Assembly (NCBI GenBank): GCA_031291575.1
Contig: JARLIT010000196.1
Span: 1-64,000 of the forward strand
Length of the DNA: 64,000 nucleotides
Source of the DNA: Ancalomicrobiaceae bacterium
GTDB taxonomy: Bacteria; Pseudomonadota; Alphaproteobacteria; Rhizobiales; Ancalomicrobiaceae
Direction: 5' to 3'
Under the pieces are notes generated by a model that saw nothing but the letters and a program-made list of their open reading frames with translations, did no database searches and was not told the DNA's origin. Position 1 is the stretch's first letter, and each line of letters starts with the position of its first letter. Below, one piece after another: positions 27,855 to 35,865 of this stretch. Both the position numbers and the translations under genes were made by a program.

Positions 27855-28691
27855 ATGTCTTCAACTCACCCTGCCCTTGCAGACCGCGCGCTGCTGCCCG
27901 ACCTCGGGCGACGCACGCTAGTGATGGGCATCCTCAACGTGACGCCCGATTCCTTCTCCGATGGCGGGCTGTTCGCTCCGCTCGAAGCGGCGGTGGCGCA
28001 TGCCGAGGCGATGGCGCGCGAAGGGGCCGACATCATCGATGTCGGCGGCGAATCGACCCGGCCCGGGCATGTCGCCGTCGATGCGGCCGATGAAATCGAG
28101 CGGGTCGTCCCCATCATTGCCGCCCTGTCGCCGCGAATCGGGGTGCCCATTTCGATCGACACCTACAAGGCGGCGACGGCCGCAGCGGCGCTCCGGGCCG
28201 GCGCGGCAATCGTCAACGACGTCTGGGGCCTGCAGCGAGAGCCGGAGATCGCGCGGATCGCCGCCGAATTCGGCGCTCCCGTCGTCGCCATGCACAACCG
28301 CGACACGATCGATGCCGGTCTCGACATCGTCGACGACATGAAGCGATTCTTTGCCCACTCGATCGCCATCGCAAGGCAAGCCGGCATCGCCGACCGCGAC
28401 ATCATCCTCGATCCCGGCATCGGTTTCGGCAAGAGTCCCGCTCAGAACCTCGAGGCCTTGCGCCGGCTCGGCGAACTGACGGTGCTCGGACACCCGATCC
28501 TCGTCGGCACGTCGCGCAAATCCTTCATCGGCCGCATCCTCGACAAGCCACCAAGCGAACGTGTCAACGGAACCATCGCCTCGAACGTCGCCGCCATCAT
28601 CGCCGGCGCCGCCATCATCCGCGTGCACGACGTCGCCCCGCATGTGGAAGCCGCCCGCGTCACCGACGCCATCCTGGGGAAAAACCCATGA
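27855..28691 (+). CDS. folP: Dihydropteroate synthase
   Basis: FolP condenses dihydropterin pyrophosphate with p-aminobenzoate, the step blocked by sulfonamides. The 278-residue protein shows the two signatures LVMGILNVTPDSFSDGG and ADIIDVGGESTRPG, followed by VPISIDTYKAATAAAAL, NDVWGL, and LDPGIGFGKS, with the C-terminal TSRKSFIGRILD. It is the first of three consecutive folate genes: folB starts four bases before its stop and folK overlaps folB, so one transcript and coupled translation are expected. The start at 27855 gives a short leader peptide before the TIM barrel, as in other rhizobial FolP. Confidence 0.97.
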   Translation: MSSTHPALADRALLPDLGRRTLVMGILNVTPDSFSDGGLFAPLEAAVAHAEAMAREGADIIDVGGESTRPGHVAVDAADEIERVVPIIAALSPRIGVPISIDTYKAATAAAALRAGAAIVNDVWGLQREPEIARIAAEFGAPVVAMHNRDTIDAGLDIVDDMKRFFAHSIAIARQAGIADRDIILDPGIGFGKSPAQNLEALRRLGELTVLGHPILVGTSRKSFIGRILDKPPSERVNGTIASNVAAIIAGAAIIRVHDVAPHVEAARVTDAILGKNP

Positions 28692-29056
28692 CCGATCGCA
28701 TCCTCCTCAGCCGCATCGCCGTCTTCGCCCACCACGGCGTCTTCCCCGAGGAGAGCAAGCTCGGCCAGCGTTTCTACATTTCGCTCGACTGCCGGCTCGA
28801 TCTCCGGCCGGCGGGAGAGAGCGACGACTGGTCGAAGACGGCCTCTTACGACAAGCTCGCCGAGATCGTCGTCAAGGTGGCGACCAGCGAGCGCTTCAAG
28901 TTGATCGAGGCACTGGCCGAGAAGATCGCGGCCGAGATTCTGGCGAAATCGCCGCTGATCGAGATGGTCACCGTCCGGGTGGAGAAGCCGGCCGCGCCGA
29001 TCCCGACCCTCCTCGACGGCGTCACCGTCGAAGTCGAGCGCCGCCGCCATGGCTGA
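28688..29056 (+). CDS. folB: Dihydroneopterin aldolase
   Basis: FolB converts dihydroneopterin to hydroxymethyl-dihydropterin, the substrate of FolK. It has 122 residues, normal length. The start ILLSRIAVFAHHGVFPEE carries the conserved HGV. SYDKLAEIVVKV and the catalytic-lysine region VTVRVEKPAAPIP near residue 100 are present. The ATG overlaps the folP stop (ATGA) and the 3' end overlaps folK by eight bases, the tightest arrangement in the operon. The subunit should form an octamer like its relatives. Confidence 0.95.
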   Translation: MTDRILLSRIAVFAHHGVFPEESKLGQRFYISLDCRLDLRPAGESDDWSKTASYDKLAEIVVKVATSERFKLIEALAEKIAAEILAKSPLIEMVTVRVEKPAAPIPTLLDGVTVEVERRRHG

Positions 29057-29597
29057 GGCTCACGCCATTCTCGCGCTTGGCGGCAATATCGGCGACGTCT
29101 CGACCACGATGGACGAGGCGCTAAGACGGCTGGCGACCACCAACATCCGCCTCCTCGCTCGGTCGGCCGACTACCTGACGCCGCCATGGGGCAAGACCGA
29201 CCAGCCGCCATTCCTCAATCTCTGTGCCGAAGTGGCAACGGGCCTGTCGCCAGAGGGCCTGCTGCTCGCCTGTCTGGCGGTCGAGGCGGCGCTCGGTCGC
29301 ATCCGGCGTGAGAAATGGGGACCGCGCGTCATCGACATCGACTTGATCTTCTACCGCGGGGCCGACGGTCGCGAGGTGAAGATGGCGACGGAAACGCTGA
29401 CGCTGCCGCATCCGCTTACCCTCGAACGCGCCTTCGTCGTCGTGCCGCTCGCCGAGATCGCTCCGGACCTGATCCTGTCGGGTCGACGGATCGGCGACGT
29501 GGCGGCGGAACTGCTGCCCGGCTCCGGCATCGTCCGGCTCGAGCGCGGTGCCGGGCCCAACCCAACGATCCCCGTGCCGGTTCGGTCGATCGGCTGA
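29049..29597 (+). CDS. folK: 2-amino-4-hydroxy-6-hydroxymethyldihydropteridine pyrophosphokinase
   Basis: FolK transfers pyrophosphate from ATP to hydroxymethyl-dihydropterin and supplies FolP. The 182-residue protein shows AILALGGNIGDVSTTM, TPPWGKTDQPPFLNLCAEV, the signature KWGPRVIDIDLIFY with its paired Asp residues, and LPHPLTLERAFVVVPL. It overlaps folB by eight bases and ends the folP-folB-folK unit. The 91 bases after it, shared with the convergent recF gene, contain GC-rich inverted repeats but no T-run. Confidence 0.96.
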   Translation: MAEAHAILALGGNIGDVSTTMDEALRRLATTNIRLLARSADYLTPPWGKTDQPPFLNLCAEVATGLSPEGLLLACLAVEAALGRIRREKWGPRVIDIDLIFYRGADGREVKMATETLTLPHPLTLERAFVVVPLAEIAPDLILSGRRIGDVAAELLPGSGIVRLERGAGPNPTIPVPVRSIG

Positions 29598-29688
29598 GTC
29601 CGCCCGATCGGGCAACGCCCCTGGGCGGGATAGATCCAGGGTCCGACCGGGCGATCGGCCCAGTCATTGCCGGCGTCGGGCCGGGGCG

Positions 29689-30891
29689 TCACTTCGGGCG
29701 GATTCCGCCGCCTGCGACTTCGAAGATCTGCGCGCGGCCGGCGAGGTTCCTGAACGCCGACGGGTCGGTGCCGGTCATCCAGCACTGGCCGCCGAGTGCA
29801 TCGAGCCGTTCGAACAGGCTCACGCGGCGGCGCTCGTCGAGGTGGGCGGCGATCTCGTCAAGGAGGAGGATCGGCGCCCGGCCGCGCGTCTCGGCGACGA
29901 GTTGGGCATGCGCCAGCACGAGGCCGATCAACAACGCCTTCTGTTCGCCGGTCGAGGAACGCTCGGCCAGCACACCCTTCGGCCCGTGCTCGACGATGAG
30001 ATCGGCACGGTGCGGCCCTTCGAGCGTCCGGCCAGCCCCGGCATCGCGGCGGCGCCCGTCGGCGAGAAGGCGCCGGTAGCGGTCCTCGGTGTCGCTCGCC
30101 GGGCCGCCGGCCGCTGCCATGGCCTCGATCTCGCCCTCGAGGGCGAGATCGGCATGCGGAAACGGCGAACCGTCGTCGCGGCTCGCGGCGATCAGCCGGG
30201 TGAGGCAGGCGACGGTCTCGACCCGGGCGGCGGCGATGGCAACGCCCAATTCGGCCATCTGCGCCTCGATTGCCGCGAGCCAGACGGCATCGGGGCGCTC
30301 CTCTTCCAATAGCCGGTTGCGGCCGCGCATGGTCTTCTCGAACAGCGACACGCGCGTGCCATGGCGGGGATCGAGCGCCAAGACGAAGCGATCGAGAAAC
30401 CGGCGCCGGTCGGAAGCCGGACCGGTGAACAGCCCGTCCATCGCTGGCGTCAGCCAGAGGACGGTCAGGAAATCGATGAGGTCCTCCGCCGATTTCACCG
30501 CCTCGCCGTCGATGCGGATCTGGCGCGAGCGTGTCTCGCCCTCCCCAGCTCCGACCTCGAACGCGGTGCCGAGGCGGACGAAACCGTCGCGCGCGGCAAG
30601 CCTTGCCGAAACCGTCCAGCCACCGGGCCCGCCGGAACGCGCCATGCCGTCGAGGGTCGCGCGCCGCAGGCCCCGGCCGGGCGAGAGCAGCGACACGGCC
30701 TCGAGCACGTTGGTCTTGCCGGCGCCGTTGTCACCAACCAGCACGACATGATCGGCCGACGGCCTCAGATCGAGGGCGGCGTAATTGCGGAAATCGACAA
30801 GGCCGAGCGCCGTCAATCCTGGACGCGCGCCGTCCGCCGAGGGCGGATCGGCAGGGCCTGCGTCGAGGCGCCGGACGGCCGCATCGATCAT
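29689..30891 (-). CDS. recF: DNA replication/repair protein RecF
   Basis: RecF is an SMC-like ATPase that loads RecA at gaps with RecO and RecR. The 400-residue protein has Walker A (VGDNGAGKTNVLEAV), the ABC signature (SSTGEQKALLIGL) and Walker B with the D-loop (PILLLDEIAAHLDE). An N-terminal tail of about 25 residues precedes LTALGLVDFRNY. The ATG overlaps the TGA of the DUF1192 gene as ATGA, so recF is the second gene of a coupled pair. In many bacteria recF lies with dnaA-dnaN; here it does not, so no origin is implied. Confidence 0.96.
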   Translation of the reverse strand: MIDAAVRRLDAGPADPPSADGARPGLTALGLVDFRNYAALDLRPSADHVVLVGDNGAGKTNVLEAVSLLSPGRGLRRATLDGMARSGGPGGWTVSARLAARDGFVRLGTAFEVGAGEGETRSRQIRIDGEAVKSAEDLIDFLTVLWLTPAMDGLFTGPASDRRRFLDRFVLALDPRHGTRVSLFEKTMRGRNRLLEEERPDAVWLAAIEAQMAELGVAIAAARVETVACLTRLIAASRDDGSPFPHADLALEGEIEAMAAAGGPASDTEDRYRRLLADGRRRDAGAGRTLEGPHRADLIVEHGPKGVLAERSSTGEQKALLIGLVLAHAQLVAETRGRAPILLLDEIAAHLDERRRVSLFERLDALGGQCWMTGTDPSAFRNLAGRAQIFEVAGGGIRPK

Positions 30892-31079
30892 ATCTTGAAG
30901 ACTGCGTCGGCGGCAAAACGCGAAGCGCGCTTCTTCGCCTTGTCGGCCTCGAGGCGGAGGATCTCTTCCTTCAAGATACCGACGCGTTCGTCGAGCTCGG
31001 CCTCGGACAGGAGCGACAGATCCTGCCCGATCTCGTGCACGATCTTCTTTCTCGGCCGGTCGTCATCGATAAAGGCCAT
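30888..31079 (-). CDS. DUF1192 small protein
   Basis: The 63-residue protein matches DUF1192: ELDERVGILKEEILRLEADKAKKRAS, a coiled-coil helix typical of this short alphaproteobacterial family. The role is unknown. It overlaps recF by four bases (ATGA), so it probably sets recF translation. Its upstream region (31080-31279) is shared with the divergent duplicated gene and contains a perfect CtrA box. The residue pattern and overlap make this a real gene in spite of its length. Confidence 0.85.
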   Translation of the reverse strand: MAFIDDDRPRKKIVHEIGQDLSLLSEAELDERVGILKEEILRLEADKAKKRASRFAADAVFKI

Positions 31080-31139
31080 GGCGGCAATCCATTGGTGAGC
31101 GATTCCGGCATTCTAGTCGCATGCGCCGCCGCCGCCAAC

Positions 31140-31232
31140 GCCCGCGCAGCCGGCATTGCGAGCGATGTCAGCGGAACGACGCGGACACAACCTGAAACAG
31201 ACTGAAACAGACGTTAAGCGAATGTTAACGGC
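31140..31232 (+). promoter_or_regulatory. Duplicated upstream region, copy A, with a perfect CtrA-type box
   Basis: This stretch aligns with 31948-32032. Shared blocks are CGCGCAGCC, ATTGCG-GCGAT, and ACACAA-CTGAAACA. Near the end is TTAA (31214-31217), seven bases, TTAA (31225-31228), a perfect CtrA box about 50 bases before the chosen start of the next gene. The repeated ACTGAAACAGA motif occurs twice here. Confidence 0.6.
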
Positions 31233-31279
31233 GCATGGCGCATGAAGGAAGCGCGATTCGGTCCGAAGGACTTCCCGTC

Positions 31280-31909
31280 ATGTCCACAGTCGCTGCCGCC
31301 TACACGACCAATGGCTCCTACATCAGCAGCGTCGACCAGCGCCTCTACAAGCAGAGCAACCTGCTGGGGAGCTGGAAAGGCACCATGGGCGGAAAGCCAA
31401 TCACGCTCAAGGTCACCAGCATCAAAGGCTCGACGGCCCAGGTTGAATTCGATCACGGTGCGACGAAGGAACACGGCACTGCCACCGTCAGCCAGAACAC
31501 GCTCACCTACGGCAGCATGACGATCGGCACCAAGAACGGCACGAACGGTGTCATGATCTTCACCGCCGGCACGACGCAGCAGGCCTACCAGCTCACCAAG
31601 GATACCACTGCGGACCAGCCTTCCAGCAAGCTCGTCGGCACATGGTCCGGGTCCGACCCGACGACGGGCGCCGCCATGACGTTCAATGTCAAATCGGTGG
31701 ATGGCAAGACCGCCCAAGTGGTGGCGACTGCAGGCGGCAACAAAAAGCAGACCGGAACCGCCGATGTCATGAATGATATCGTCCGCATCGGCTATACGCA
31801 GATCTCGTCAAGCGACGGCAAGACAGCTCACGCCATGTATAAGCAGGGCAACCAGTATCTCGCGCTTACCTTGACCAAGCAGAAGCCGACCGTTTCCACC
31901 ACGGCCTGA
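31280..31909 (+). CDS. Uncharacterised protein with two copies of a GTW-type beta repeat (paralog A)
   Basis: I do not recognise a family. The 209-residue protein has an N-terminal YTTNGSYIS segment, unit 1 at about 28-97 (LLGSWKGTMGGKPITLKV, GSTAQVEFDHG, GTATVSQN), and unit 2 at about 118-190 (LVGTWSGSDPTTGAAMTFNV, GKTAQVVATAGG, GTADVMND). Each unit looks like a small beta-sandwich or barrel. There is no signal peptide, no transmembrane segment and no cysteine. The protein is rich in Thr, Ser, Gly and Lys. The ATG at 31280 is preceded by GAAGGA and aligns with the start of paralog B; a longer frame from 31235 is possible. The gene and its CtrA-box promoter region are both duplicated downstream. 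Confidence 0.75.
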   Translation: MSTVAAAYTTNGSYISSVDQRLYKQSNLLGSWKGTMGGKPITLKVTSIKGSTAQVEFDHGATKEHGTATVSQNTLTYGSMTIGTKNGTNGVMIFTAGTTQQAYQLTKDTTADQPSSKLVGTWSGSDPTTGAAMTFNVKSVDGKTAQVVATAGGNKKQTGTADVMNDIVRIGYTQISSSDGKTAHAMYKQGNQYLALTLTKQKPTVSTTA

Positions 31910-31947
31910 CGGTCGACTTGCCGCTAGAACACACGGGCCGGAGTCAA

Positions 31948-32032
31948 CGCCGCGCAGCCTGGATTGCGGGCGATATCTGAGAGTACAGCGCAGACACAAA
32001 CTGAAACAAATAGTTAATCTAGTATTAGGAGC
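31948..32032 (+). promoter_or_regulatory. Duplicated upstream region, copy B, with a degenerate CtrA-type box
   Basis: This is the counterpart of 31140-31232. It ends in TTAA (32014-32017), seven bases, TTAG (32025-32028), so spacing is kept but the second half-site has one change. Paralog B starts 50 bases further on. Preservation of the box in both copies argues for function. Confidence 0.5.
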
Positions 32033-32077
32033 CGTGGGTGCATCCTCGCCGGCAATTCGTCCAGGAGGGCATTACTC

Positions 32078-32503
32078 ATGGTTACCATCGTCACGACGAA
32101 CGGATCCTATATCTCCCCCGCCAACGAGGCCGTCTACCACCAGAGCCGCCTGATCGGCACCTGGTCCGGCACAATGAACGGCCAGTCCGTCGCCTTCACC
32201 GTCAAGAACGTCAAGGGCAACCAGGCCCAAGTCGAATATACGCACGGCAGCAAGACCGACCGCGGCACCGCGACCGTCAGCGAAAACATGGTCACCTTCA
32301 ATAATGTGACGGTTGCCACCAAGAACGGTTCGCTCGGCGCGTTGGTGTTCGATTCCGGCACCATCGAAAAGAGCTACAAGGTGACTAAGACCGCGGCCCC
32401 GACGCAGACGACCACCACAGCCTCGTCCTACAAGGGTTCGGGCGGGATATCCACCTCCGCCAGTGCGACCAGCGGCGCCACCGCCGTCGATCTGCTGGCC
32501 TGA
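32078..32503 (+). CDS. Uncharacterised protein with one copy of the GTW-type beta repeat (paralog B)
   Basis: The 141-residue protein is the paralog of the preceding gene. It starts TIVTTNGSYISPANEAVYHQ and carries one repeat unit at about 25-94 (LIGTWSGTMNGQSVAFTV, GNQAQVEYTHGSKTDRGTAT). A Ser/Thr/Ala/Gly-rich tail ends ATAVDLLA, a small-plus-hydrophobic terminus that could be a secretion or assembly signal, though this is only a guess. AGGAGG lies nine bases before the ATG, which fixes the start. It shares its upstream region with paralog A, so the duplication covered promoter and gene, and the second repeat unit was gained in A or lost in B. Function unknown. Confidence 0.75.
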   Translation: MVTIVTTNGSYISPANEAVYHQSRLIGTWSGTMNGQSVAFTVKNVKGNQAQVEYTHGSKTDRGTATVSENMVTFNNVTVATKNGSLGALVFDSGTIEKSYKVTKTAAPTQTTTTASSYKGSGGISTSASATSGATAVDLLA

Positions 32504-32602
32504 GCGAAGGCGGCCGAGCGCACGGCAACTGCCATTTCCTGACAGACGCCAATGCGAGAGGACCAGCGCATTGTCTCCAAGCGCCGAGTCTGAGTCTCTG
32601 CC

Positions 32603-33121
32603 ATGGCCGATATCGTCGTCTACATCGCCCACTCCGTCGACGGCTTCATCGCCGACCGTGCCGGCGGCCTCGATTTCCTAAAACCGTTCGAGGGCTACGA
32701 TTTCGGCTATGACGCCTTCTTCGCCAAGATCGACGCCGTCGTCATGGGCGCCAACACCTACCGCGACTGCCGCACGTTCGGCGAGTGGCCCTACCCCGGC
32801 CGCTCGACCATCGTGATGACCAAAGGCCCGCCGATCGACGGCGACGGCTACGCCGTGTTCGACGATCGCACCCCGCCCGAGATCGTCGAAGACCTCATCC
32901 ATGCCGGTCGGCGCCGCGTGTTCGTCGTGGGCGGCGGCGGCGTCGTGCGCGCCTTCATCGATGCACGCCTCGTCAAAAAGCTGATCCTGTTCCAGATCCC
33001 GGTCATCCTCGGCGGCGGCGCTGCCCTGTGGCCGCCGGGCCGGCGCAAGGTGGACCTCGTCTTCGTGCATGCCACGGCGCACCGCAACGGCGTCGTCGAG
33101 ACCGAATACGAGATTGGCTAG
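32603..33121 (+). CDS. RibD C-terminal-domain/dihydrofolate-reductase-like protein
   Basis: The 172-residue protein has the fold of RibD_C and DHFR: IVVYIAHSVDGFIADRAGGLDFL at the N-terminus (NADPH site), DAVVMGANTYRDCRTFGEWPYPG, VFVVGGGGVVRAFIDARLV, and LILFQIPVILGGGAALW. Family members reduce pteridine- or pyrimidine-like substrates, but most are uncharacterised and the substrate is unknown here. It is not part of the fol operon, which ends 3 kb upstream. It starts the run of plus-strand single genes before the quinone oxidoreductase. Confidence 0.88.
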   Translation: MADIVVYIAHSVDGFIADRAGGLDFLKPFEGYDFGYDAFFAKIDAVVMGANTYRDCRTFGEWPYPGRSTIVMTKGPPIDGDGYAVFDDRTPPEIVEDLIHAGRRRVFVVGGGGVVRAFIDARLVKKLILFQIPVILGGGAALWPPGRRKVDLVFVHATAHRNGVVETEYEIG

Positions 33122-33249
33122 CGCCGTTCACGCAAAACTGACTCGGATGTTGCCCTAACTATTTGTATTCGCGCCTGTTCCTGCCCGAAATAGCTTCAAT
33201 TCCGCGGCGATTTGCTTTAGAACGCGGGCAATCCATTGGGAGCCGCGCC

Positions 33250-34248
33250 ATGTCCGAACTGCCGCAAACGATGACCGTCATCGCCATCGCCCAACCGGGC
33301 GGGCCGGAGGTGCTGGTGCCTGAGACGCGGCCGCTGCCAAGACCGGGCGCCGGGGAAATTCTCGTGCGCGTCGCCGCCGCCGGCGTCAACCGGCCGGACG
33401 TGTTCCAGCGCCAGGGAAACTATGCGCCGCCGAAGGGGACCTCCGATATTCCCGGGCTTGAATTTGCCGGCGAGGTGGTGGCGCTCGGGGCCGGTGTCGC
33501 GCGCTTCTCAATCGGGGACGAGGTGACAGCACTGACCGCCGGCGGCGGCTACGCCGAATATGCACTGGTGCACGAGACGAACGCGCTGCCTATCCCCAAC
33601 GGGATCGATGCCGTGGCGGCCGCGGCAATCCCCGAAACCTTTTTCACCGTGTGGTCGAACGTGTTCGACCGCGGCGGGCTACAGGCGGGCGAGACGTTCC
33701 TCGTTCACGGTGGCACCTCCGGCATCGGGGTTGCCGCCATCCAGCTCGCCAAGGCCTTCGGCGCACGTGTCATCGCCACCGCTGGCGGCTCGGCGAAATG
33801 CGCCGCCTGCCGCGAGTTCGGCGCAGATCTCGCGATCGACTACCACACGGCCGATTTCGTGCAGGTGGTCAAGGATTTCACTGAGGGAGAGGGCGCCCAT
33901 GTCATCCTTGACATGGTCGGCGGCGACTATATCGAGCGCAACTACCAGGCGGCGGCCGTCGAAGGCCGCATCGTGCAGATCGCATTCCTGAACGGCGCCC
34001 GCCCGCCGGTCGATTTCACCCGGCTGATGCTGAAACGGCTGACGCACACCGGCTCGACGCTGCGGATCCGTGACGTCGGTTTCAAGGCGGCCATCGCCCG
34101 AGCGCTCGAAGACAAGGTCTGGCCGCTCCTCTCCTCGGGGCAGATCCGCGTCGTCGTCGATTCGACCTTCCCGCTCGTCAACGCCGTCGACGCGCACCGA
34201 CGCATGGAGACCAGCGGGCATATCGGCAAGATCGTGCTCACGGCATAA
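33250..34248 (+). CDS. NAD(P)H-quinone oxidoreductase, zinc-independent MDR family (PIG3-like)
   Basis: The 332-residue protein starts TMTVIAIAQPGGPEVLVPE, characteristic of PIG3-type quinone oxidoreductases. It continues with AAAGVNRPDVFQRQGNYAPPKG, PGLEFAGEVVALG, ETFLVHGGTSGIGVAAIQLAKAFG (NADPH-binding), and a C-terminal HIGKIVLTA. There is no zinc-ligand cysteine cluster, as expected for this branch. GGGAG lies before the ATG at 33250, so the upstream extension to 33163 is not used. The nucleotidyltransferase gene follows after six bases and is probably on the same transcript. Confidence 0.93.
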   Translation: MSELPQTMTVIAIAQPGGPEVLVPETRPLPRPGAGEILVRVAAAGVNRPDVFQRQGNYAPPKGTSDIPGLEFAGEVVALGAGVARFSIGDEVTALTAGGGYAEYALVHETNALPIPNGIDAVAAAAIPETFFTVWSNVFDRGGLQAGETFLVHGGTSGIGVAAIQLAKAFGARVIATAGGSAKCAACREFGADLAIDYHTADFVQVVKDFTEGEGAHVILDMVGGDYIERNYQAAAVEGRIVQIAFLNGARPPVDFTRLMLKRLTHTGSTLRIRDVGFKAAIARALEDKVWPLLSSGQIRVVVDSTFPLVNAVDAHRRMETSGHIGKIVLTA

Positions 34249-34254
34249 ACCCGC

Positions 34255-34893
34255 ATGCGCGCTCCCTCCGCCGGCTCCGGCGCGCCCCCGCCGCCGCACC
34301 TCGCCTTTGCCGGATGCGGCGCGGTGGTGCAGCGCCGGGCGCTCGAGGCGATCATCCGCGCCGATACGGACCTGATGAACATCCTCACGCTTGCCCGCGG
34401 TCTCGCCCTCGCCGATTGCTGGCTCGTTTCCGGCATCCTCTATCAGACAGTGTGGAACGCGCTCACGGAGCGGCCGGCCCGTTACGGGCAGAAGGACGCT
34501 GACCTCGTCTATTTCGATGCCAGCGACCTGTCGTACGAGGCCGAAGATCGGGTGATCCGACGCGCCATCGCAGTTTTCACCGACGTTTCGCGTCCCGTCG
34601 AGGTGCGCAATCAGGCGCGGGTCCATCTCTGGTACGAGGCCCGTTTCGGTGCGCCGTATGCGCCGCTGGCGTCGGCGACGGAAAGTCTGACGCGCTATGC
34701 CGCCGTCACCCATGCGGTCGCGGTCCGCCTCGAGGCGGATGGCAGCCTGTCGATCGAGGCACCCTTCGGGCTCGAAGCGATCTTTTCGTTTCGCCTCGTC
34801 CCCAATCGCGTCATCGATAACCGTCGCACCTACGCGGCGAAGGCCGAGCGCATGGTTCGGCTGTGGCCGGAATTGACGGTCGAGGCGTGGTGA
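34255..34893 (+). CDS. Nucleotidyltransferase family protein (COG3575/PF06042)
   Basis: The 212-residue protein matches the PF06042 family: AIIRADTDLMNILTLARGL, DCWLVSGILYQTVWNALT, the DADLVYFDASDLSYEAED acidic block where nucleotidyltransferases coordinate metal, RNQARVHLWYEARFG, and a C-terminal KAERMVRLWPELTV. Most members read DIDLVYFD; the Asp residues are kept here. The substrate is not known for this family. It starts six bases after the quinone oxidoreductase, suggesting co-transcription, and converges with ptsN, whose stop is eight bases away. Confidence 0.88.
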   Translation: MRAPSAGSGAPPPPHLAFAGCGAVVQRRALEAIIRADTDLMNILTLARGLALADCWLVSGILYQTVWNALTERPARYGQKDADLVYFDASDLSYEAEDRVIRRAIAVFTDVSRPVEVRNQARVHLWYEARFGAPYAPLASATESLTRYAAVTHAVAVRLEADGSLSIEAPFGLEAIFSFRLVPNRVIDNRRTYAAKAERMVRLWPELTVEAW

Positions 34894-34900
34894 GAACGAA

Positions 34901-35368
34901 TCACGCGGCGTTCGATGCCAACGGATGGGTCAGCACGGAATAGAGCGCCGCGGAATCGCGGCACGCCCTGAGTTTGGCGGCGACCGCCGGATCGCGCAGG
35001 AGACGGGCAACCCGGGCGAGCGCCTTCAGGTGGTCGGCACCGGCGCCTTCCGGCGCCAACAGCATGAAGATCAGATCGACCGGCTGGTCATCGATCGCCT
35101 CGAAGTCGAGCGGCCGATCGAGCCGGGCAAAAATGCCGATCATGCGATCGAGGTTCGGCATTTTGGCGTGCGGGATGGCAACGCCATGGCCGACACCGGT
35201 CGAACCCAGGCGCTCACGTTGCTGCAGCGTGTCGAAGATCTCGCGCTCGGGCAGTCCGGTAACCGCGGCGGCGCGCACCGCAAGCTCCTGGATCGCCTGT
35301 TTCTTCGAATTGACCTTCAGGGCCGGCACAATCCCCTCCAGGCACAGAAGATTCGCGAAATCCATCAT
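34901..35368 (-). CDS. ptsN: Nitrogen PTS enzyme IIA
   Basis: EIIA-Ntr is the final phosphoacceptor of the regulatory nitrogen PTS and modulates potassium, nitrogen and carbon control. The protein has 155 residues with the active His67 in TGVGHGVAIPHAK; ALVDAIDDQPVDL-type sugar-PTS IIA features are replaced by FEAIDDQPVDLIFMLLAPEG as in PtsN. It is the last gene of the lptB-rpoN-hpf-ptsN run on the minus strand, the standard alphaproteobacterial order, although a gap of about 490 bases separates it from hpf, so it may have its own promoter. Two adjacent ATG codons (35368 and 35365) could start it. Confidence 0.96.
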   Translation of the reverse strand: MMDFANLLCLEGIVPALKVNSKKQAIQELAVRAAAVTGLPEREIFDTLQQRERLGSTGVGHGVAIPHAKMPNLDRMIGIFARLDRPLDFEAIDDQPVDLIFMLLAPEGAGADHLKALARVARLLRDPAVAAKLRACRDSAALYSVLTHPLASNAA

Positions 35369-35865
35369 GACTTTCCACTATTTCCCGCACCGTTTTCCAT
35401 GAAATCGGCGCGTTGTTCAAGATCGTATTGCAGGCAAAAGCCCACCGGCGGACGCATCATCTTTAGGCGCGTCAGGATAAACCCTTGTTCCGGCGATCGC
35501 TTCGACCTCTTTCGTCGCAGTCGCGGCAATTGAGCGCCATCGGCCGGTCAAATGCGCCCTCTGCGTCGAAATGCCGCAGCAACGACGACAGGCGCACCGT
35601 CCGGCGTCGGTGTGCCACGTCTCGGGGGGACGGTGCAATGAGATCGGTATGGCCGAAGCCTCCCGCGTCCCGAAAATCGGGGCCGCAGCATTTCGCAGAA
35701 CCGCCGCAGCCCTGCGGCTATCACGCGCCGTCGCGATTTCGGTGCGATTCTCCCGTCAGGGTGGGTGGGGAAACGATCCACCGGATCGCCTCCCCGCCGA
35801 ACACCCAGGATGGCTCCGGCACGCCAGCTCCCGGCTCCACCGAAGCGGGGCAGCGCCTGCCCCGA
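35369..35865. other. Intergenic region between hpf and ptsN
   Basis: I find no convincing gene in these 497 bases. The frames here are Arg/Pro/Ser-rich chance ORFs on both strands. The region must contain the ptsN promoter if ptsN is not read from hpf. The interval is longer than usual for this gene order. Confidence 0.4.

Noticed and set aside
29598-29688. GC-rich inverted repeats between convergent folK and recF considered as a terminator
   Set aside because: No T-run follows on either strand.
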